Shown: in pieces, positions 1-21,555 of the stretch | Layout: every line of letters begins with the position of its first letter | Numbering within the stretch: the stretch's first letter is position 1 | Origin: Phymorhynchus buccinoides | Taxonomy: Eukaryota > Mollusca > Gastropoda > Neogastropoda > Raphitomidae | NCBI GenBank assembly: GCA_017654935.2 | Contig: CM065699.1 | Location: forward strand, 38,556,950 to 38,620,949 | DNA length: 64,000 bases | Reading direction: 5' to 3' | Notes under the pieces: model-generated | What the model saw: the letters and a program-made list of their open reading frames with translations, nothing else | Told to the model about the DNA's origin: nothing | The model's database searches: none | Position numbers and translations under genes: made by a program

Positions 1-244
1 GTGAGTTTTTTTATCGTTGCGATGCGAATGAGTTAATTTTTCTGACTTTTCTCACTTATTTTGCGGATAAGCGTTACGAGGTTTCCCCGTGTGTAATGTG
101 CACAAAAGTCTAATAGATCTCAAACTCCGCTCCTTCCCAGTTTGATGGAAGTTAATCCTAGGCTGATCCTAACCCTATTTAATGGGTTTTTCCAGGCGAC
201 CTATTTAAAACAAAGGACATTTGTGTGATTATTCATTTTGTTTT

Positions 245-560
245 TTAACCCCTTCACTGCCAGAGAAAATTAAAGAAAAATGAATTGCACAAATGCGATG
301 AAAATGACAACCGATAGAGCCAATCTGGCAAAATGGTCCGGTGGTATATAACTCTCTTGACTGTGTTAGAGCAAAAGCCAGCATGTCAGAGTTATTCCTC
401 TTCATCAGTGATGTCATCAAGTCAGTACGTGATACGTTATATGATGAACAAAAACCTTGAGCGCCCACGTTGTTGCTGGTAATATTTCGGAAATTTACTT
501 CCCTTTATCAAACACAATCATGGACTAAAATATTACGTTATATGGCAGTCAAGGGGTTAA
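245..560. mobile_element. piggyBac-like MITE, family B (TTAA CCCCTTCACTGCC)
   Basis: The element is flanked by TTAA on both sides and has inverted ends CCCCTTCACTGCCA / TGGCAGTCAAGGGG. TTAA duplication with CCC-starting ends is typical of the piggyBac superfamily. A related copy lies at 29639-29869 and an end fragment near 2002. It stops 26 bp before the acceptor of the first visible WDR7 exon. Confidence 0.7.
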
Positions 561-10825
<10,265 letters not shown>

Positions 10826-11480
10826 GCGGCGACGGATCGCTTGCGAGCAGCGACGAATCGCTTGTGAGCAGCGACGAATCGCTTGTGAGCTACGACTCCA
10901 GTGATGCACTGAGGATGGAAAAGTGATAGGACATAAGAGAAATCAATAGGACAATGTCCTGGCTCTTGCAGAAATCAATAAGACAAAGCATGCCAGTGTT
11001 AAAAATTCAATCAGACATGTGTCCATATCGGGGAGAATACAATAGGGCATTTTCAATTTTAATAGGCCAATGGCCTATGACTGTGGCCTCGGGACGACAT
11101 CACTGCAAAGACGGAGACAATCCAGGCTCAGCGAAACCGATAGGACAATGTCCTGGCTCTTGCAGAAATCAGTAACACAAAGCGTGCCAGTGTTAAAAAT
11201 GTAATCAGACATGTGTCTTTACCGGGGAGAATACAATAGGGCATTTTCAATTTTAATAGGCCAATGACCTATGACCGGGGCCTCGGGACGACATCACTGC
11301 GACTCGCTGCAAAGACGGAGACAATCCAGGCTCAGGGAAACCAAATACAGTTTGCGAGTGATGAATCGCTTGCGAGCTATGAATTGCTTGTTGGCAATGA
11401 CTCGCTTGGGAGCTACGACTGCTGCAAAGACAGAGGACAAGCCGGGCTCGAGAAACCAAAGTACAGTTTGTGAGTGATAA
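10826..11480 (+). repeat. Duplicated 3' flank of WDR7, including copies of the stop region
   Basis: A ~21-bp unit (GCAGCGACGAATCGCTTGTG) repeats four times directly after the stop. A ~194-bp block starting AGGACAATGTCCTGGCTCTT occurs at 10948 and 11142. The segment GAGACCAAGTACAGCTTGTG plus downstream GCTTGCGAGC, which spans the true stop, recurs at about 11337 (stop changed to CGA) and 11453 (TGA kept). Confidence 0.8.
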
Positions 11481-11748
11481 ATCGCTTGTGAGTATAATGA
11501 CTCGCGGCAAACACAGGCGATCCAGAATCACTGCCGCACAGGTGCATGTGGGTGTGCCTGTAGCCTGATTTCAGGCAGTGTGACGCAGGCTCAGGCAGTG
11601 AGTGTTTGCCTGAAGAAAATCCTCTCCCACAACTAACCACGCTCTTGAAGGGCTAGGTGGTTTAGCGCTGAAAATGAAAAAAATTCAGGCAAAGTTTCTG
11701 CATCGTCACACGCGAGAGTAGCCTCTGAGCAGGGTTTACTCTACCTGT

Positions 11749-11754
11749 AATAAA
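11749..11754 (+). promoter_or_regulatory. Possible WDR7 polyadenylation signal
   Basis: The first AATAAA I find downstream of the WDR7 stop (about 925 bp after it) is in CTGTAATAAAGTGAG. The hexamer alone is weak evidence. Confidence 0.3.
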
Positions 11755-12069
11755 GTGAGCGCGGTGCTCGGATGGATGACCGACTTGGTAGTGTATAGCT
11801 TCTGAGCTTGTTTTGTTTGAGACTGTTGGTTTACAGATAAACACTGATGCCCTAGCCGACAGTCTCAGACCAAACTGAGAGCTTCTAACAGTCATGGGTT
11901 TGTGGGATGTGTGTGTGTGTGTGAGAGTATTGGCAGGGGGTTGGTGGGGCAACAATTGAATGAAGCTGGTTAAATTGCATTCCAGAAGTTTGAAAACAAA
12001 TGCAGGAGGCTGGTACAGGATTAACCCTTGGATTCTGCCTGACCCGCTTCAGAATTTCATCGTTGGTTT

Positions 12070-12378
12070 CCCCCCCGTGGGGATACCGGGGGGTCTTTTG
12101 TATAAATAGTTCTCCCACCTGGAAGTTCTGTGCTTGTAACTTCCTCTAATCTGTCACTCTCTTTGACTCTGCCTTTTCCCTTTACTTACTGTCATCCACT
12201 ATCTTTCTGCCTTGCCGGTCCATTCTCCTGCCTTTTTTTCACAAAACACCTTTCAAAAACATTTCCTCCAGCCGAAGTCGGACTTGCTGGGCCTAACTGT
12301 TTCTTAGGCGCATAACGGCAGCATGACGCATCTACGCTCATAATTGACAGGAAACTGTCTGAGCAATCGACGAAGAAG
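12070..12378 (+). mobile_element. Retroposon-like family (GTGGGGATACCGGGG ... GAAGAAGAAG), copy 1
   Basis: Starts CCCCGTGGGGATACCGGGGG, continues TTCTGTGCTTGTAACTTCCT, TCTTTGACTCTGCCTTTTCC and GACTTGCTGGGCCTAACT, and ends with ATAACGGCAGCATGACGCAT, GGAAACTGTCTGAGCAATCG and GAAGAAGAA. The 3' GAA repeat and short target duplication (see 15853) suggest a SINE or non-LTR 3' fragment. Other copies are 15853-16179 (+), 21556-21820 (+, diverged 3' end), 23585-23922 (-), 28490-28607 (3' part) and 41493-41815 (+). Confidence 0.7.
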
Positions 12379-12555
12379 AACATCAAGTTGGTTTAATATG
12401 TGCACCACATTCCATCTTTTGCGTCGTCTATTCAGTCAACTGACAAGCTATTCAGATACAGGTTAAACCATGACTTGCTTGGGGGACAGAAGCCAAAGCT
12501 AGGTGTTGTGTTCAAATGAACGAAAACATGTTGTTATGCTTGAAGTGTATGTGCA

Positions 12556-13088
12556 GAGCTTAATCTAGGATTTCTGAAAAAGGGGGGGCAGTCCCCCCCT
12601 CATATAAAAAAAAGGGGGGCACTCCCCCCTATCCAACCCCACATCACATATATAAGAACCAGTACCTCCCCCACCCTCGTACACAGACTTTAACACCTCA
12701 GTCAAGTCATCCAGGTTAAACAATCAATAACGGCCACTTCGAGGTCTTCACACTCGCTTGGAACAGGATTTCCCTGCCCGCTTCATTTTGAAGAACATTC
12801 AAGATGGCGGCCGAAACTCTCGCAACTTCCTGTCGGTAGACCGAGAAGAACGCGATTGGTTGATTAACACTAACATTTTGTCAAGAACCAATGAAATGTC
12901 GAGAAATCCTTCACTCCTGCTCAATACTTTCAGTTAGTTCAGACGACGAAGGTCTTCCCGCATCGATCGGTAAAAACTACGGGCCGTTCTGCAAATGTGC
13001 AGGACTCGGCCCGCTCCCCGCGCCGATTATCGCGGGAAGGAACAAAATTTCGGGGGATTTTACCAATCCTGCTCTCTAGATTAAGCTC
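12556..13088. mobile_element. MITE with GAGCTTAATCTAG ends
   Basis: GAGCTTAATCTAG at the left and CTAGATTAAGCTC at the right are exact complements 533 bp apart. G/C-rich subterminal hairpins (GGGGGGGCAGTCCCCCCC) follow the left end. No coding capacity was recognised. Confidence 0.6.
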
Positions 13089-13271
13089 CGGTGTGTATGT
13101 GTTGGGGTTTTTTCAGCAAAAAGTGAACTGCAGTTTTTACAAAATTCTCGGAGTTTTGCTTGTTTGATGGAAACACACACTACTTTTCTTCAGTCTTGAT
13201 CTACATCCTTTTAGATTTTTTGATAGTGTTGATAGTCCTTCCAGATTCAAAGCAAACATGATGACATCCAG

Positions 13272-13425
13272 GAAAGCTTCAGCTTGTACTCTATTAAAAG
13301 TGAATGGGAAAACGACCCAAACAAATGAGATCTAACATGGAGATAACATTTAGGAAACATTTAAGAAAGCTTCAGCTTGTACTCTATTAAAAGTGAATGG
13401 GAAAACGACCCAAACAAATGAGATC
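13272..13425 (+). repeat. Two-copy direct duplication (~60 bp, ~95-bp period)
   Basis: AAAGCTTCAGCTTGTACTCT followed by ATTAAAAGTGAATGGGAAAA and CGACCCAAACAAATGAGATC occurs twice with no visible differences in the shared block. Confidence 0.85.
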
Positions 13426-13857
13426 TCTGATCTATATGTGGCTGTGGAGGGATGAAGAAAAAAAGCATGTTAACTCACTTCTCACTGGCCAGTTGCTTCC
13501 CCTTACAACCATTCAGGACGGGCACTTCGGTTAGGTTCGAAAACACATCACCACAAAACAGTTATGTAAAGTTAAGGGCCGATATTTTCAGAGAAGCTTA
13601 CCAACACCATGCACTAAACGATCGTAAAATATCAGATTCCGTACTTTCGTCGTTTGTCTCCTATTGACGAAAACAGCTTACACATAGAAAGAAGGAGAAT
13701 TTCGCATTCCGATCTGACCCCCCCCCCACCTACAGCCAAAACTGAAAGTAAAGTCTGCAATGATTGGTTGATTTCTGAGCAAACTGAAAATAGATTACGA
13801 CGTCGCTCTTGAAAGCTGGTTACACACCAGAAATCAAAACCTCTTAAAAACTCTCAT

Positions 13858-14040
13858 GAGCCGGAGCCACAGTTGGGCAGGTCCTGAGCCGCATCCGGCT
13901 CATTCGTCCTAAACAGTTGGTCAGGTCCTGAGCCAGAGCCGGCTCATTCGTCCTAAACAGTTGGGCAGGTCCTGAGCCGCATCCGGCTCATTTGTCCTAA
14001 ACAGTTGGGCAGGTCCTGAGCCGCATCCGGCTCATTCATC
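13858..14040 (+). repeat. 44-bp tandem repeat, about four copies
   Basis: The unit is CAGTTGGGCAGGTCCTGAGC plus CGCATCCGGCTCATTCGTCC plus TAAA. The second unit has GAGCCAGAGCCGG instead of GAGCCGCATCCGG. The GAGCCGG...CCGGCTC part is itself an imperfect hairpin. Confidence 0.85.
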
Positions 14041-14486
14041 CCGAGTGAGTTCAAGAATTCTGAAAGAGTACAATCTGGTACACTCATTTTCGCTGTCTGA
14101 CAGAAAGGTGATTTTAGCATGTGGTATGCACTAGTCTTTTTTTTTAGTGTGAATTGTGAATTAGAGGGAAATGTCTGAATGGTTGTACAAAAACAAAATG
14201 CCTGTGATTATTGTTGACATTGTTGCATGGCACCGTTTGGACAAACTTCAAATCTTTGTCTCTGACTGAGCCCTTGAAAGATCTGGACCATAGAATGTTT
14301 GAGTTTACTTGCGCTGCATCTATTTATCAATAGGCAAGTAGTCGTTTGGTGTTTACGTGCATAATATTCATTTTCGTTGGTGGATGATTTGTTAGAGTGA
14401 TGCCCGATTCGGTGTTTGGCATTTCATTGGTGACATGTTAATTGATATTGGTTGAGGATTTTTGTGTGCGTGTGGTTTTTTTTTTT

Positions 14487-14734
14487 TAACCCTTTCGCCG
14501 CCAGCGTCATTTTTCAGCTACAAAAAGACCCATTAAACTTAACTGGGTAGAGAAAAAAACATATCTGCAATATTGGGGATACCTCTGTGACATGTATAAC
14601 ATTAGGCCTATCCTTACCTCCCGAAATTAAGAAACAGGGTCTTTGGATAACAGGCCCTGATTTGATGCCTTTTAGTGACATGGGTGTTAAACCATTGTGG
14701 TGCATAAATGCGACATTGGCGGTGAAAGGGTTAA
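14487..14734. mobile_element. piggyBac-like MITE family A, intact copy
   Basis: TTAA flanks both ends, with inverted ends CCCTTTCGCCGCCA / TGGCGGTGAAAGGG. It is ~248 bp with conserved interior motifs (AACTGGGTAGAGAAAAA; GATGCCTTTTAGTGACATGG). The family has nine recognisable copies in this window. It is non-autonomous and no transposase was seen. Confidence 0.8.
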
Positions 14735-14770
14735 ATGCTGTTTTGTGTATGTGTGCGTGTCTTGTTTTTT

Positions 14771-15171
14771 TAACCCTTTCACCGCCAGCCATTTTTCAGC
14801 CACAAAAAGACCCATTAAACTTAAGTGGGTAGAGAAAAACATATCTGCAATATTGTGATTTCCTCTGTGACATGCATAACATGAGGCCTATCCTTACCTC
14901 CCAAAATTATGAAAATAGGGTCTTCGGATAACAGGCCCTGATTCGATGCTTTTTAGTGACATGGGACGGTATTCACGTTGAGATAGCATGAGACTTAGCA
15001 TGATGCTAACTTAGAAGCTCTTCCAATGTCCTATAGGATTTAATAGGACTTTTGGAAGAGCTTCTAAGTTAGCATCATGCTAAGTCTCATGCTATCTCGA
15101 CATGAATACCGTCCATGGGTGTTAAACCATTGTGGTGCATACATGTGAGACATTGGCGGTGAAAGGGTTAA
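14771..15171. mobile_element. piggyBac-like MITE family A with a nested hairpin element
   Basis: TTAA-flanked family A ends, only ~36 bp after the previous copy. The interior is interrupted at GTGACATGG by a 149-bp palindrome (14965-15113), and CATGG is duplicated on both sides. Confidence 0.85.
14965..15113. mobile_element. Hairpin element, copy 2, nested, TSD CATGG
   Basis: The ends GACGGTATTC / GAATACCGTC flank arms homologous to 6031-6185. CATGG occurs at 14960-14964 and 15114-15118, and the sister MITE at 14487 has the uninterrupted GTGACATGGGTGTT. This fixes the borders and the 5-bp duplication (6 bp if the element is one base shorter). Confidence 0.85.
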
Positions 15172-15422
15172 TCTTAAATCACACTTATGTTGAATTTGTA
15201 CATATAATTTAATATGAAAGCAATTTGAGAGAAGTGTTGTTTAGAACAGTTTGTACTTGATAGATTGCTTGGAATTATTCAAATGCTAATGAAATTGATA
15301 ACTCGAGAGTTTGGCATGTAGTTTTCAAAGATAGTATGTACCAGTAGGTCTTTCGGTGTTTTACAGTTGGCCACCAGTTAAATTTTTGTAACTCTTGACG
15401 CATGAACTTTACCTATTTTGAA

Positions 15423-15617
15423 CAGGCATGGTAGTGGGGGCAAAGTGGTTTTCAAGGAAAATGGCCGGGGGTCCAGGGGGCCGAAGAAAATTAAATAAAA
15501 TTGAATAAATGAGTGAAATTTTCACTTTTTTATGCCATTTCAATGCATTTTTAAAAATAATTTTGTTTCAAACCGTTTCGCAGATTTTCCGCGATTCGCA
15601 GAGGTCTACCATGCCTG
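15423..15617. mobile_element. Short MITE with CAGGCATGGTAG ends
   Basis: CAGGCATGGTAG and CTACCATGCCTG are exact complements 195 bp apart. CAG-starting ends are common in hAT elements, but no clear 8-bp duplication was found. Confidence 0.6.
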
Positions 15618-15698
15618 ATCAAGCTGCTTATAAATGTGCCCACTTTATCAGTACCAGGGCTCCAGTTGTTTTCTTCCTTCCGGAACGGCCAGTGGCTT

Positions 15699-16185
15699 TA
15701 CCGTATTTTTCCGACTATAAGGCGCACCCCCCAAATTATACACAAAATTCAGATTTAGTTATTATATTTTCTTTTCTACTATTAGGATGGTGCAGTGGTC
15801 TCAGTCTGGGAAGAAAGTATCGCCTTATACGTCAAGTTATAGTCAGAAGAATATGGACCCCCCGTGGGGATACCGGGGGGTCTTTTGTATATAGTTCCCC
15901 CACCTTCTGGAAGTTCTGTGCTTGTAACTTCCTCTAATCTGTCACTCTCTTTGACTCTGCCTTTTCCCTTTGCTTACTGTCATCTACTATCTTTCTGCCT
16001 TACCGGTCCATTCTCTTGCCTTTTTTCACGAAACACTTTCAAAATACTTTTTTTCCAGCCGAAGTCGGACTTGCTGGGCCTAACTATTTCTTAGTTAGGC
16101 GCATAACGGCAGCATGACGCATCTGCGCTCATAATTGACAAGGAAACTGTCTGAGCGATCGAAGAAGAAGAAGAAGAATACGGTA
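15699..16185. mobile_element. TA-flanked MITE interrupted by a retroposon-like insert
   Basis: Ends TACCGTATTTTTCCGACTAT and AATACGGTA belong to the family at 8040-8999. Positions 15853-16179 are a copy of the GTGGGGATACC family, flanked by AGAAGAATA on the left and AAGAATA at the right tail. That is consistent with insertion of the retroposon into the MITE. Confidence 0.7.
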
Positions 16186-16348
16186 CTTCCATGCTGCTCA
16201 TTCGATATGCACAGGGTATGTCACTTTTTGTCTGTACTGGTTTTAAATCTTGTTTTCAGGATGCGTTACGTAGTAAAGACGCGTTACGTGGTTGGAATAT
16301 GCCACGCAGTTTAAACCTTGCGTGGTGACAGTCCTCATATGGCCATAG

Positions 16349-16778
16349 TATACTGGTCTCCAAAATTTAAGGGCCGGAAGAATGATCTTCTCTCTTCTGT
16401 CTTGGAGGCATGCTTATTGAGAGCTCTGGTTGCCGCCCTTAAATACACATTCGTGTCTAACTTTTGCTCAGCAGTGTTCACTACAGTCATGCCTTGCACA
16501 TGCAATAGGCAAGAAACCTGCATCAGCCCTGATTCTTCAGCGAAAAGAGACCAAACTTTCGTGAAATTCTCGTGAATTTGCCACGTTTTAAGCGTACCTG
16601 AAAACGCTGTTGGTGTACTGCAATGTCTGCAAAACTGGTTCAAGCACGTGCAACAGGAAGGAAAGTTATTGAGTAGCCTAAGTTTGGCCATTTTCTTCAT
16701 TGTTGTCTTAGTGTACAATAAATAGATATCAAGCTACTGAAAACAGAAGCCGGCCCTTAACTTTGGGAGACCAGTATA
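16349..16778. mobile_element. TA-flanked MITE with TACTGGTCTCC ends
   Basis: Left end TATACTGGTCTCC...TTTAAGGGCCGG and right end CCGGCCCTTAA...GGAGACCAGTATA are inverted copies, and TA is duplicated. It is 430 bp and open frames inside are not recognisable. Probably Tc1/mariner-derived. Confidence 0.65.
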
Positions 16779-16891
16779 GTTGAGGGGATGATAAATACTA
16801 AAAAAAACTAATATTAAACTAAAAAGAAAGAAAGAACCACTAAACTAAGCTGCTCATTCAAAGCCCAAGCACATGGCCACACAAGGAGAAA

Positions 16892-16977
16892 GGTGGCAGA
16901 GTGGTTAAGGCCTTCGCCTGGCAAATGTAATGTGTGACTGCAGCGTGTGACCCGGGTTCGAATCCCGGCCTCGCCCT
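16892..16977 (+). tRNA. tRNA-like sequence (Ser/Leu type), probably pseudo-tRNA or SINE head
   Basis: An A-box TGGCAGAGTGGTTAAGGC and a B-box GGGTTCGAATCCC are present, and the T-stem CCGGG/CCCGG is perfect. The length (86 bp) fits a class II tRNA with a long variable arm. The acceptor stem has two mismatches and I cannot form a clean anticodon stem, so a functional gene is doubtful. No anticodon is called. Confidence 0.45.
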
Positions 16978-17027
16978 TTATTTCTAGTTTGACAGGAAAA
17001 TCGAACTGAACACAATTAGCATGGACT

Positions 17028-17273
17028 TAACCCTTTCACCGCCAAAGACGCATTTCAGCACCACAGTGATTTAACACCTATGCCACTAAAAGGCATCAAA
17101 TTGGGATCTATTATCCAAAGACCCTATTGTTTCAGTTTGGGGAAATAAGGGTAGACCTTATTTTATATCTGTCACAGAAGAATCCCCCAATACTGCAGAT
17201 GGATTTTGTTTTCTACCCAGGTAAATTTAATCGAAATATTTGGCTGAAATATGGTTGGCGGTGAAAGGGTTAA
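17028..17273. mobile_element. piggyBac-like MITE family A copy
   Basis: TTAA CCCTTTCACCGCC ... TTGGCGGTGAAAGGG TTAA, 246 bp, full length. It lies ~50 bp after the tRNA-like sequence. Confidence 0.8.
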
Positions 17274-18281
17274 CCCCTACAAGGCATCACTGCTTTAGAC
17301 AAACATTATTTCTGGCCTAGGGTTGCCTAGAAAAAAAAATTCACAAATAATAAACGCAGCAAAACTCAACACTTTGTCAATGAGTCAGTTTTGACAACAT
17401 TACTGGTTGATCCAAGTTTATTTTTCGCTTTTAAATCGTGGTTTCTTGCATTAAAATCGAAATCATTAGTCTCCTTATTGCTATCACTGTAGGGCGGATT
17501 TGTTTTATATTTTTAGCATTAAAATTTAAAATAGAAGTGCCAAACAAGAGCTTGAAGAGTGACGAATAAGAACTAAAAATAACGTGGTTTGGGTTGGAAA
17601 AAACACCCACATGGATTTAGACAAGTTTTAGACCCACAAAAACAGTATTATAGAAGCTATTTGTTCTTTATGAAATAATTGAAAGTAGAGCTTTCTACTT
17701 CACCTATTCGCTAAAAACTCGATACAATCGCTATTTTTGTCATTATAATACTAGTCTTAAATCAATCCAAACACAATTTTACTTGCTGTTTCATTTCTCG
17801 GACATAATAGGTATCAACCCATCATCGGGAAAAATCAGTAAAAATATTAAAAATCTGCTCCAAAATCGATAAAATCTAAGCATGACCGGAAAGGAAGCGT
17901 CTGTAAACAGGCTAAAGCTACCAAAGTGAACAATTTGAGGATGAGAACCAAGCTAGACGCTTCAGTTTGAAGATGGGTTTGTATTACGAGTTAACTCGTA
18001 AACGGGCAGCTATGGTTGGCCTGAGTTTACGAGTATACTCGTAAATGGGGTAGAATAAGTTAATATATTTTAGGGATGTTTGAAGTTTATCACGGTTATT
18101 GATTCGATTATTGATGTCAAAGTGTTTGCTTGTGATTATATATCATCGCAAACTTACATGAAATTATTGTATTCTGTAATGTTTAAATTGTACATCTGCT
18201 ATGGAACAGCTTGTGATATATCCTATTATTTAATTCTGGGAGAGAGAGAGTGTGTGTGCATGTGTGCACATTGATAATAAA
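17274..18281. other. AT-rich intergenic sequence, no gene seen
   Basis: No coding block, RNA gene or clear repeat border. A weak inverted pair (GAGTTAACTCGTAAACGGGC / GAGTTTACGAGTATACTCGT) is seen near 17985-18050. Confidence 0.5.
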
Positions 18282-19029
18282 TACAGTGGAACCTCCCTTA
18301 TAAGACCTCCCATTATAACTTAAATATAAGACTCCCTCCCACATAAGACCTACCATAATTTTCGGGTTATAAGGCGATATTTGTTTCTCCAATTTCGACC
18401 TACGAGCCTAATAAATGAGGGCACCCTATTAATTAACAAAATCATGAAGAGAGGCAACGATTGCCGTGTTCAGTACAGTCTACTGTGAGTCAGACATCGA
18501 AAGTGGTCACAAGTCGCTGATATGACAAATACTCGCGTTAAAATGCTTCAAAATCCCTATTATCGTCCGAGATACCATCCAAACAGATGTCACAACCCTT
18601 CATTGGATGTAAAAAGCATTGTTGAAGAGCTTAAAGTGCCATAATTCTATCAGTTTTCGTGAAGAATTGTCCAAACACATCAACAGGAAGCAGCACAAAC
18701 GGAAGTTCGATAATTTGAAAGGGGATCCAACTCTCGTTTATGACAGCAGTAATGGCGGTCGGTAAGCGTTTACCGGATGCGTGTGGGCTTCAAAGTTTGA
18801 CTTTTTTTTTTAGGTGTGTATCGCCATGTAAACGAGGGCGCCTTTTGCTTTAATTTTTTCAGATTTTTCTTGAAAATTGCCCTATTCGCCTATTGCCCTA
18901 TTAGCGTAATTATCCGAAAAATATGGTACTTATCCGAGATGCTGCCCTTTGTAAGTATTAACATTACCTCCCTTATAAGACCTCATTTTGTATTATTTTT
19001 GAAGGTCTTATAAGGGAGGTTCCACTGTA
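18282..19029. mobile_element. MITE with TACAGTGGAACCTCCCTTAT ends, long copy
   Basis: The ends TACAGTGGAACCTCCCTTAT and ATAAGGGAGGTTCCACTGTA are exact complements, each followed by AAGACC-type motifs. It is 748 bp and non-coding. Shorter copies are 36358-36523 (166 bp) and 38706-38887, and an end fragment starts near 26070. Confidence 0.8.
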
Positions 19030-20030
19030 TTACTTGTGATTAAAAGTAAATGCTGAATGCTTGTATAGCGAGACTGTGGAGCAGCAAGATGACTTTGGCA
19101 ATACAGTCATGGGATTATTGACAGTGGACGTCGATTGTCTATACACAGTTAAGCAGTTCTGCCATTCCTTTTTGTAGATGCACCGTACTTTGTAGTACTT
19201 TCTTGGAAATTGTGATGGTGTTTAAGCAACTATGAATTTTTTTTAAAGTTTCAATGTGGCATGTTTAAGTTATTGTATCAGCAATAGTGGGGTTTTTTGT
19301 CAAACAGCTTTAAAGTTACAATGCTTTGAAGGAAATGTAAGCATAGTGGTTTATTAATATTTTATCTGAAATAATCCTTGATGAATTTTGAAATAAAGTC
19401 AAACTTTGAAAAATTTAAGTCATAATTTCAATGAAAATGTGTAGTTGTGCAAATTTCAATGTGCATTCTCGTTCTAACCGTGTAGTTTTTGCATAAAAGC
19501 TTGACTTTGGGAGTCAATAAATTATACGTTATATGCAAGTTGCTCGTTGTAGCGAGCTCGTTGTATGCAGAATTATTTAACAAGGAAAAAGAAGGCTTGT
19601 GGTTGGGAATTTTGAAACCACTCGTTACACACGGGCTCTCGTTTAAACCCTACTCGTACTAAATAGGTTTCCCTGTAATACATGTGGGTTTTTTTAAATT
19701 TCAATGAAATGTTGATTGTTTTGAAAGGTTTTGTGAAGTATAAGCCGTTTACTTGATAATGTTCAACATATTCTGTTTGAACAAACTTTGTGGCTGTAGA
19801 TGTATACATTAATGCATTTGTGGGAATCTGCCCATGTTGTGAGCAAAGGATGAGAATAAACTTACCACTAGGCTTCATTAAACATATGTATCTGTGTGTG
19901 AGAGCATGCCTGTGTTACAAAGTTTGTAAGGGCGTTTGTCCAATCAAAAAGGGAAAAAACGTGAGATCCAACCACATATTTTAACAATCTCAATACCATT
20001 ATGGTTTTCAAACATCCTTTATCTTAAAAC
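19030..20030. other. AT-rich intergenic sequence, no gene seen
   Basis: Contains AATAAA at about 19392 and short open frames with no recognisable family. No repeat borders were found. Confidence 0.5.
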
Positions 20031-20665
20031 CAGGGTTCGTACAGGGTCCTTCAAACCTTGAAAAGTACTGGAAAATTGACATGGCCTTTTCCAGGGCTTG
20101 AAAAGTGCTTGAAAAACAGCAAAGGCCCCAAGACTCCTGGAAAAGTCCTGGAATTTTCAAAATCTTCTGACCACGTCCTTAATCTCGATCCATCAAAGTC
20201 AAAATCTCTCCTCCACAAAAAATAATTGAAGGTTAAAACTAAATTGAAATTTAAAAAAAAATTTAAGGTCATACCGATATCGCGATCATAGCAGACGACA
20301 TTTGCGCGAGTTGTCTGCCGCGGAAGTTACTTCCCTTTACCGTACTTCCGTTTTCCAACAAAATGGAGACTGCATTTTCAACGATGTTTGGCTGCAAATA
20401 AAACCCCAGAATATCAGAGCTGGTTAGCTCTGTCAACAGATAGTTCAAAACTGAAAGCTAGCTGCACAGTGTGCAAAAAAAACTTTGACATCACCAGCAT
20501 GGACGAGAGTGCTGTAAAAAGCCATTGTCAAGGCCAGAAGCACAAGCAACTAAGGCGGGAACGAAACCGACATTGACCGGTATGCCAGATTGAGTCCTTG
20601 AAATTTAGTAAACTGGTCCTGGAAAAGTCCTGGAATTTTTTGGACACAGATCTGTACGAACCCTG
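20031..20665. mobile_element. hAT-like deletion derivative (CAGGGTTCGTACAG ends)
   Basis: CAGGGTTCGTACAG and CTGTACGAACCCTG are near-exact inverted ends, with repeated CCTGGAAAAGTCCTGGAA subterminal motifs on both sides. The interior carries a broken BED-type zinc-finger reading frame and nothing catalytic. Confidence 0.7.
20362..20576 (+). pseudogene. BED-type zinc-finger fragment of a hAT transposase
   Basis: One frame reads NGDCIFNDVWLQIKPQ; the next frame continues PEYQSWLALSTDSSKLKASC, TVCKKNF and KSHCQGQKHKQL to a stop. Together they show the usual hAT N-terminal layout: a W...W lead, C-x2-C, then H and H about 20 residues on. One frameshift separates the halves. The frame ends long before any catalytic domain. 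Confidence 0.55.
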
Positions 20666-20689
20666 TTAAACTCCACAAAGCTTTGTTTT

Positions 20690-20998
20690 TGCAGATGTGA
20701 CGCAGTGGCGTGTGATTAACGATGATTTACAAAGCAGTTTTCTTGGAAACAAAACAAAAACCCAGAAACAAACAACGTAAATAAAATTGTAAAGGTCCTA
20801 ATGTAAGACCCCAAATTATACATTTTGCTTTTTTTTTTAAATGTCAAAAATACTCTAAAAGTACTGAAACAGTGCCAACAAGAAAATGTTACTGATTACT
20901 AAATTAGGCTGCTACAAAATCAATTAATTATCCCATTTTTATGAAACTAAAATCCATGAAAAGCAAAGGTCATCTCATTCCTGTGTAAAAAGGAAACT

Positions 20999-21037
<39 letters not shown>

Positions 21038-21555
21038 AAACCCACAAAAAAACCACATTGACATCGAAATTTTGTCGAAAACTTATCAGTCTTTTTTATT
21101 ATTTTGCCAAACAATACCCGTACTGGGAAAAAGTGATGAATAAAAATAGATTTTTTTTAATCCCAATCCAGATTATTAACATCAAAATTCAATGGAATTT
21201 TCAAATTCAACAGTAGCTGCAGTAGTTCTGTAGCTCTTTAACAAAAACAAAAAAATCATTCAGAGCTTAAAAAATTTTGGAGTGAAATTTGTTTACAAAC
21301 TAGAACGTGAAAATGCTAGACTGAACCAACCACAAGGCAGCATTTTCGGCTCCAGTGACCTTGACCTTTTGACCAATAACCTTCATCTTCGAACTTGGCC
21401 TAGATATCCTAACTTCCTACCCGCATGCAAAATTTGAGGGTCCTTGGTCCCTCTGTCATCTTAACATAGTCAGGAACAAATAGACTATCCAGTGGGTGGA
21501 TGCCTCGTGCCTCCATACGGGGAGCTGGAAGACCCTGCCCCCTCCACAAGTCTCT
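20690..21555. other. AT-rich intergenic sequence with a poly-C tract
   Basis: A run of 20 or more C at about 21000-21027 is followed by poly-A. No gene or transposon border was recognised. Confidence 0.5.

Noticed and set aside
16335..16718. 127-residue minus and 85-residue plus frames at the same place
   Set aside because: Both lie inside a MITE with clear inverted ends and match no transposase I know.
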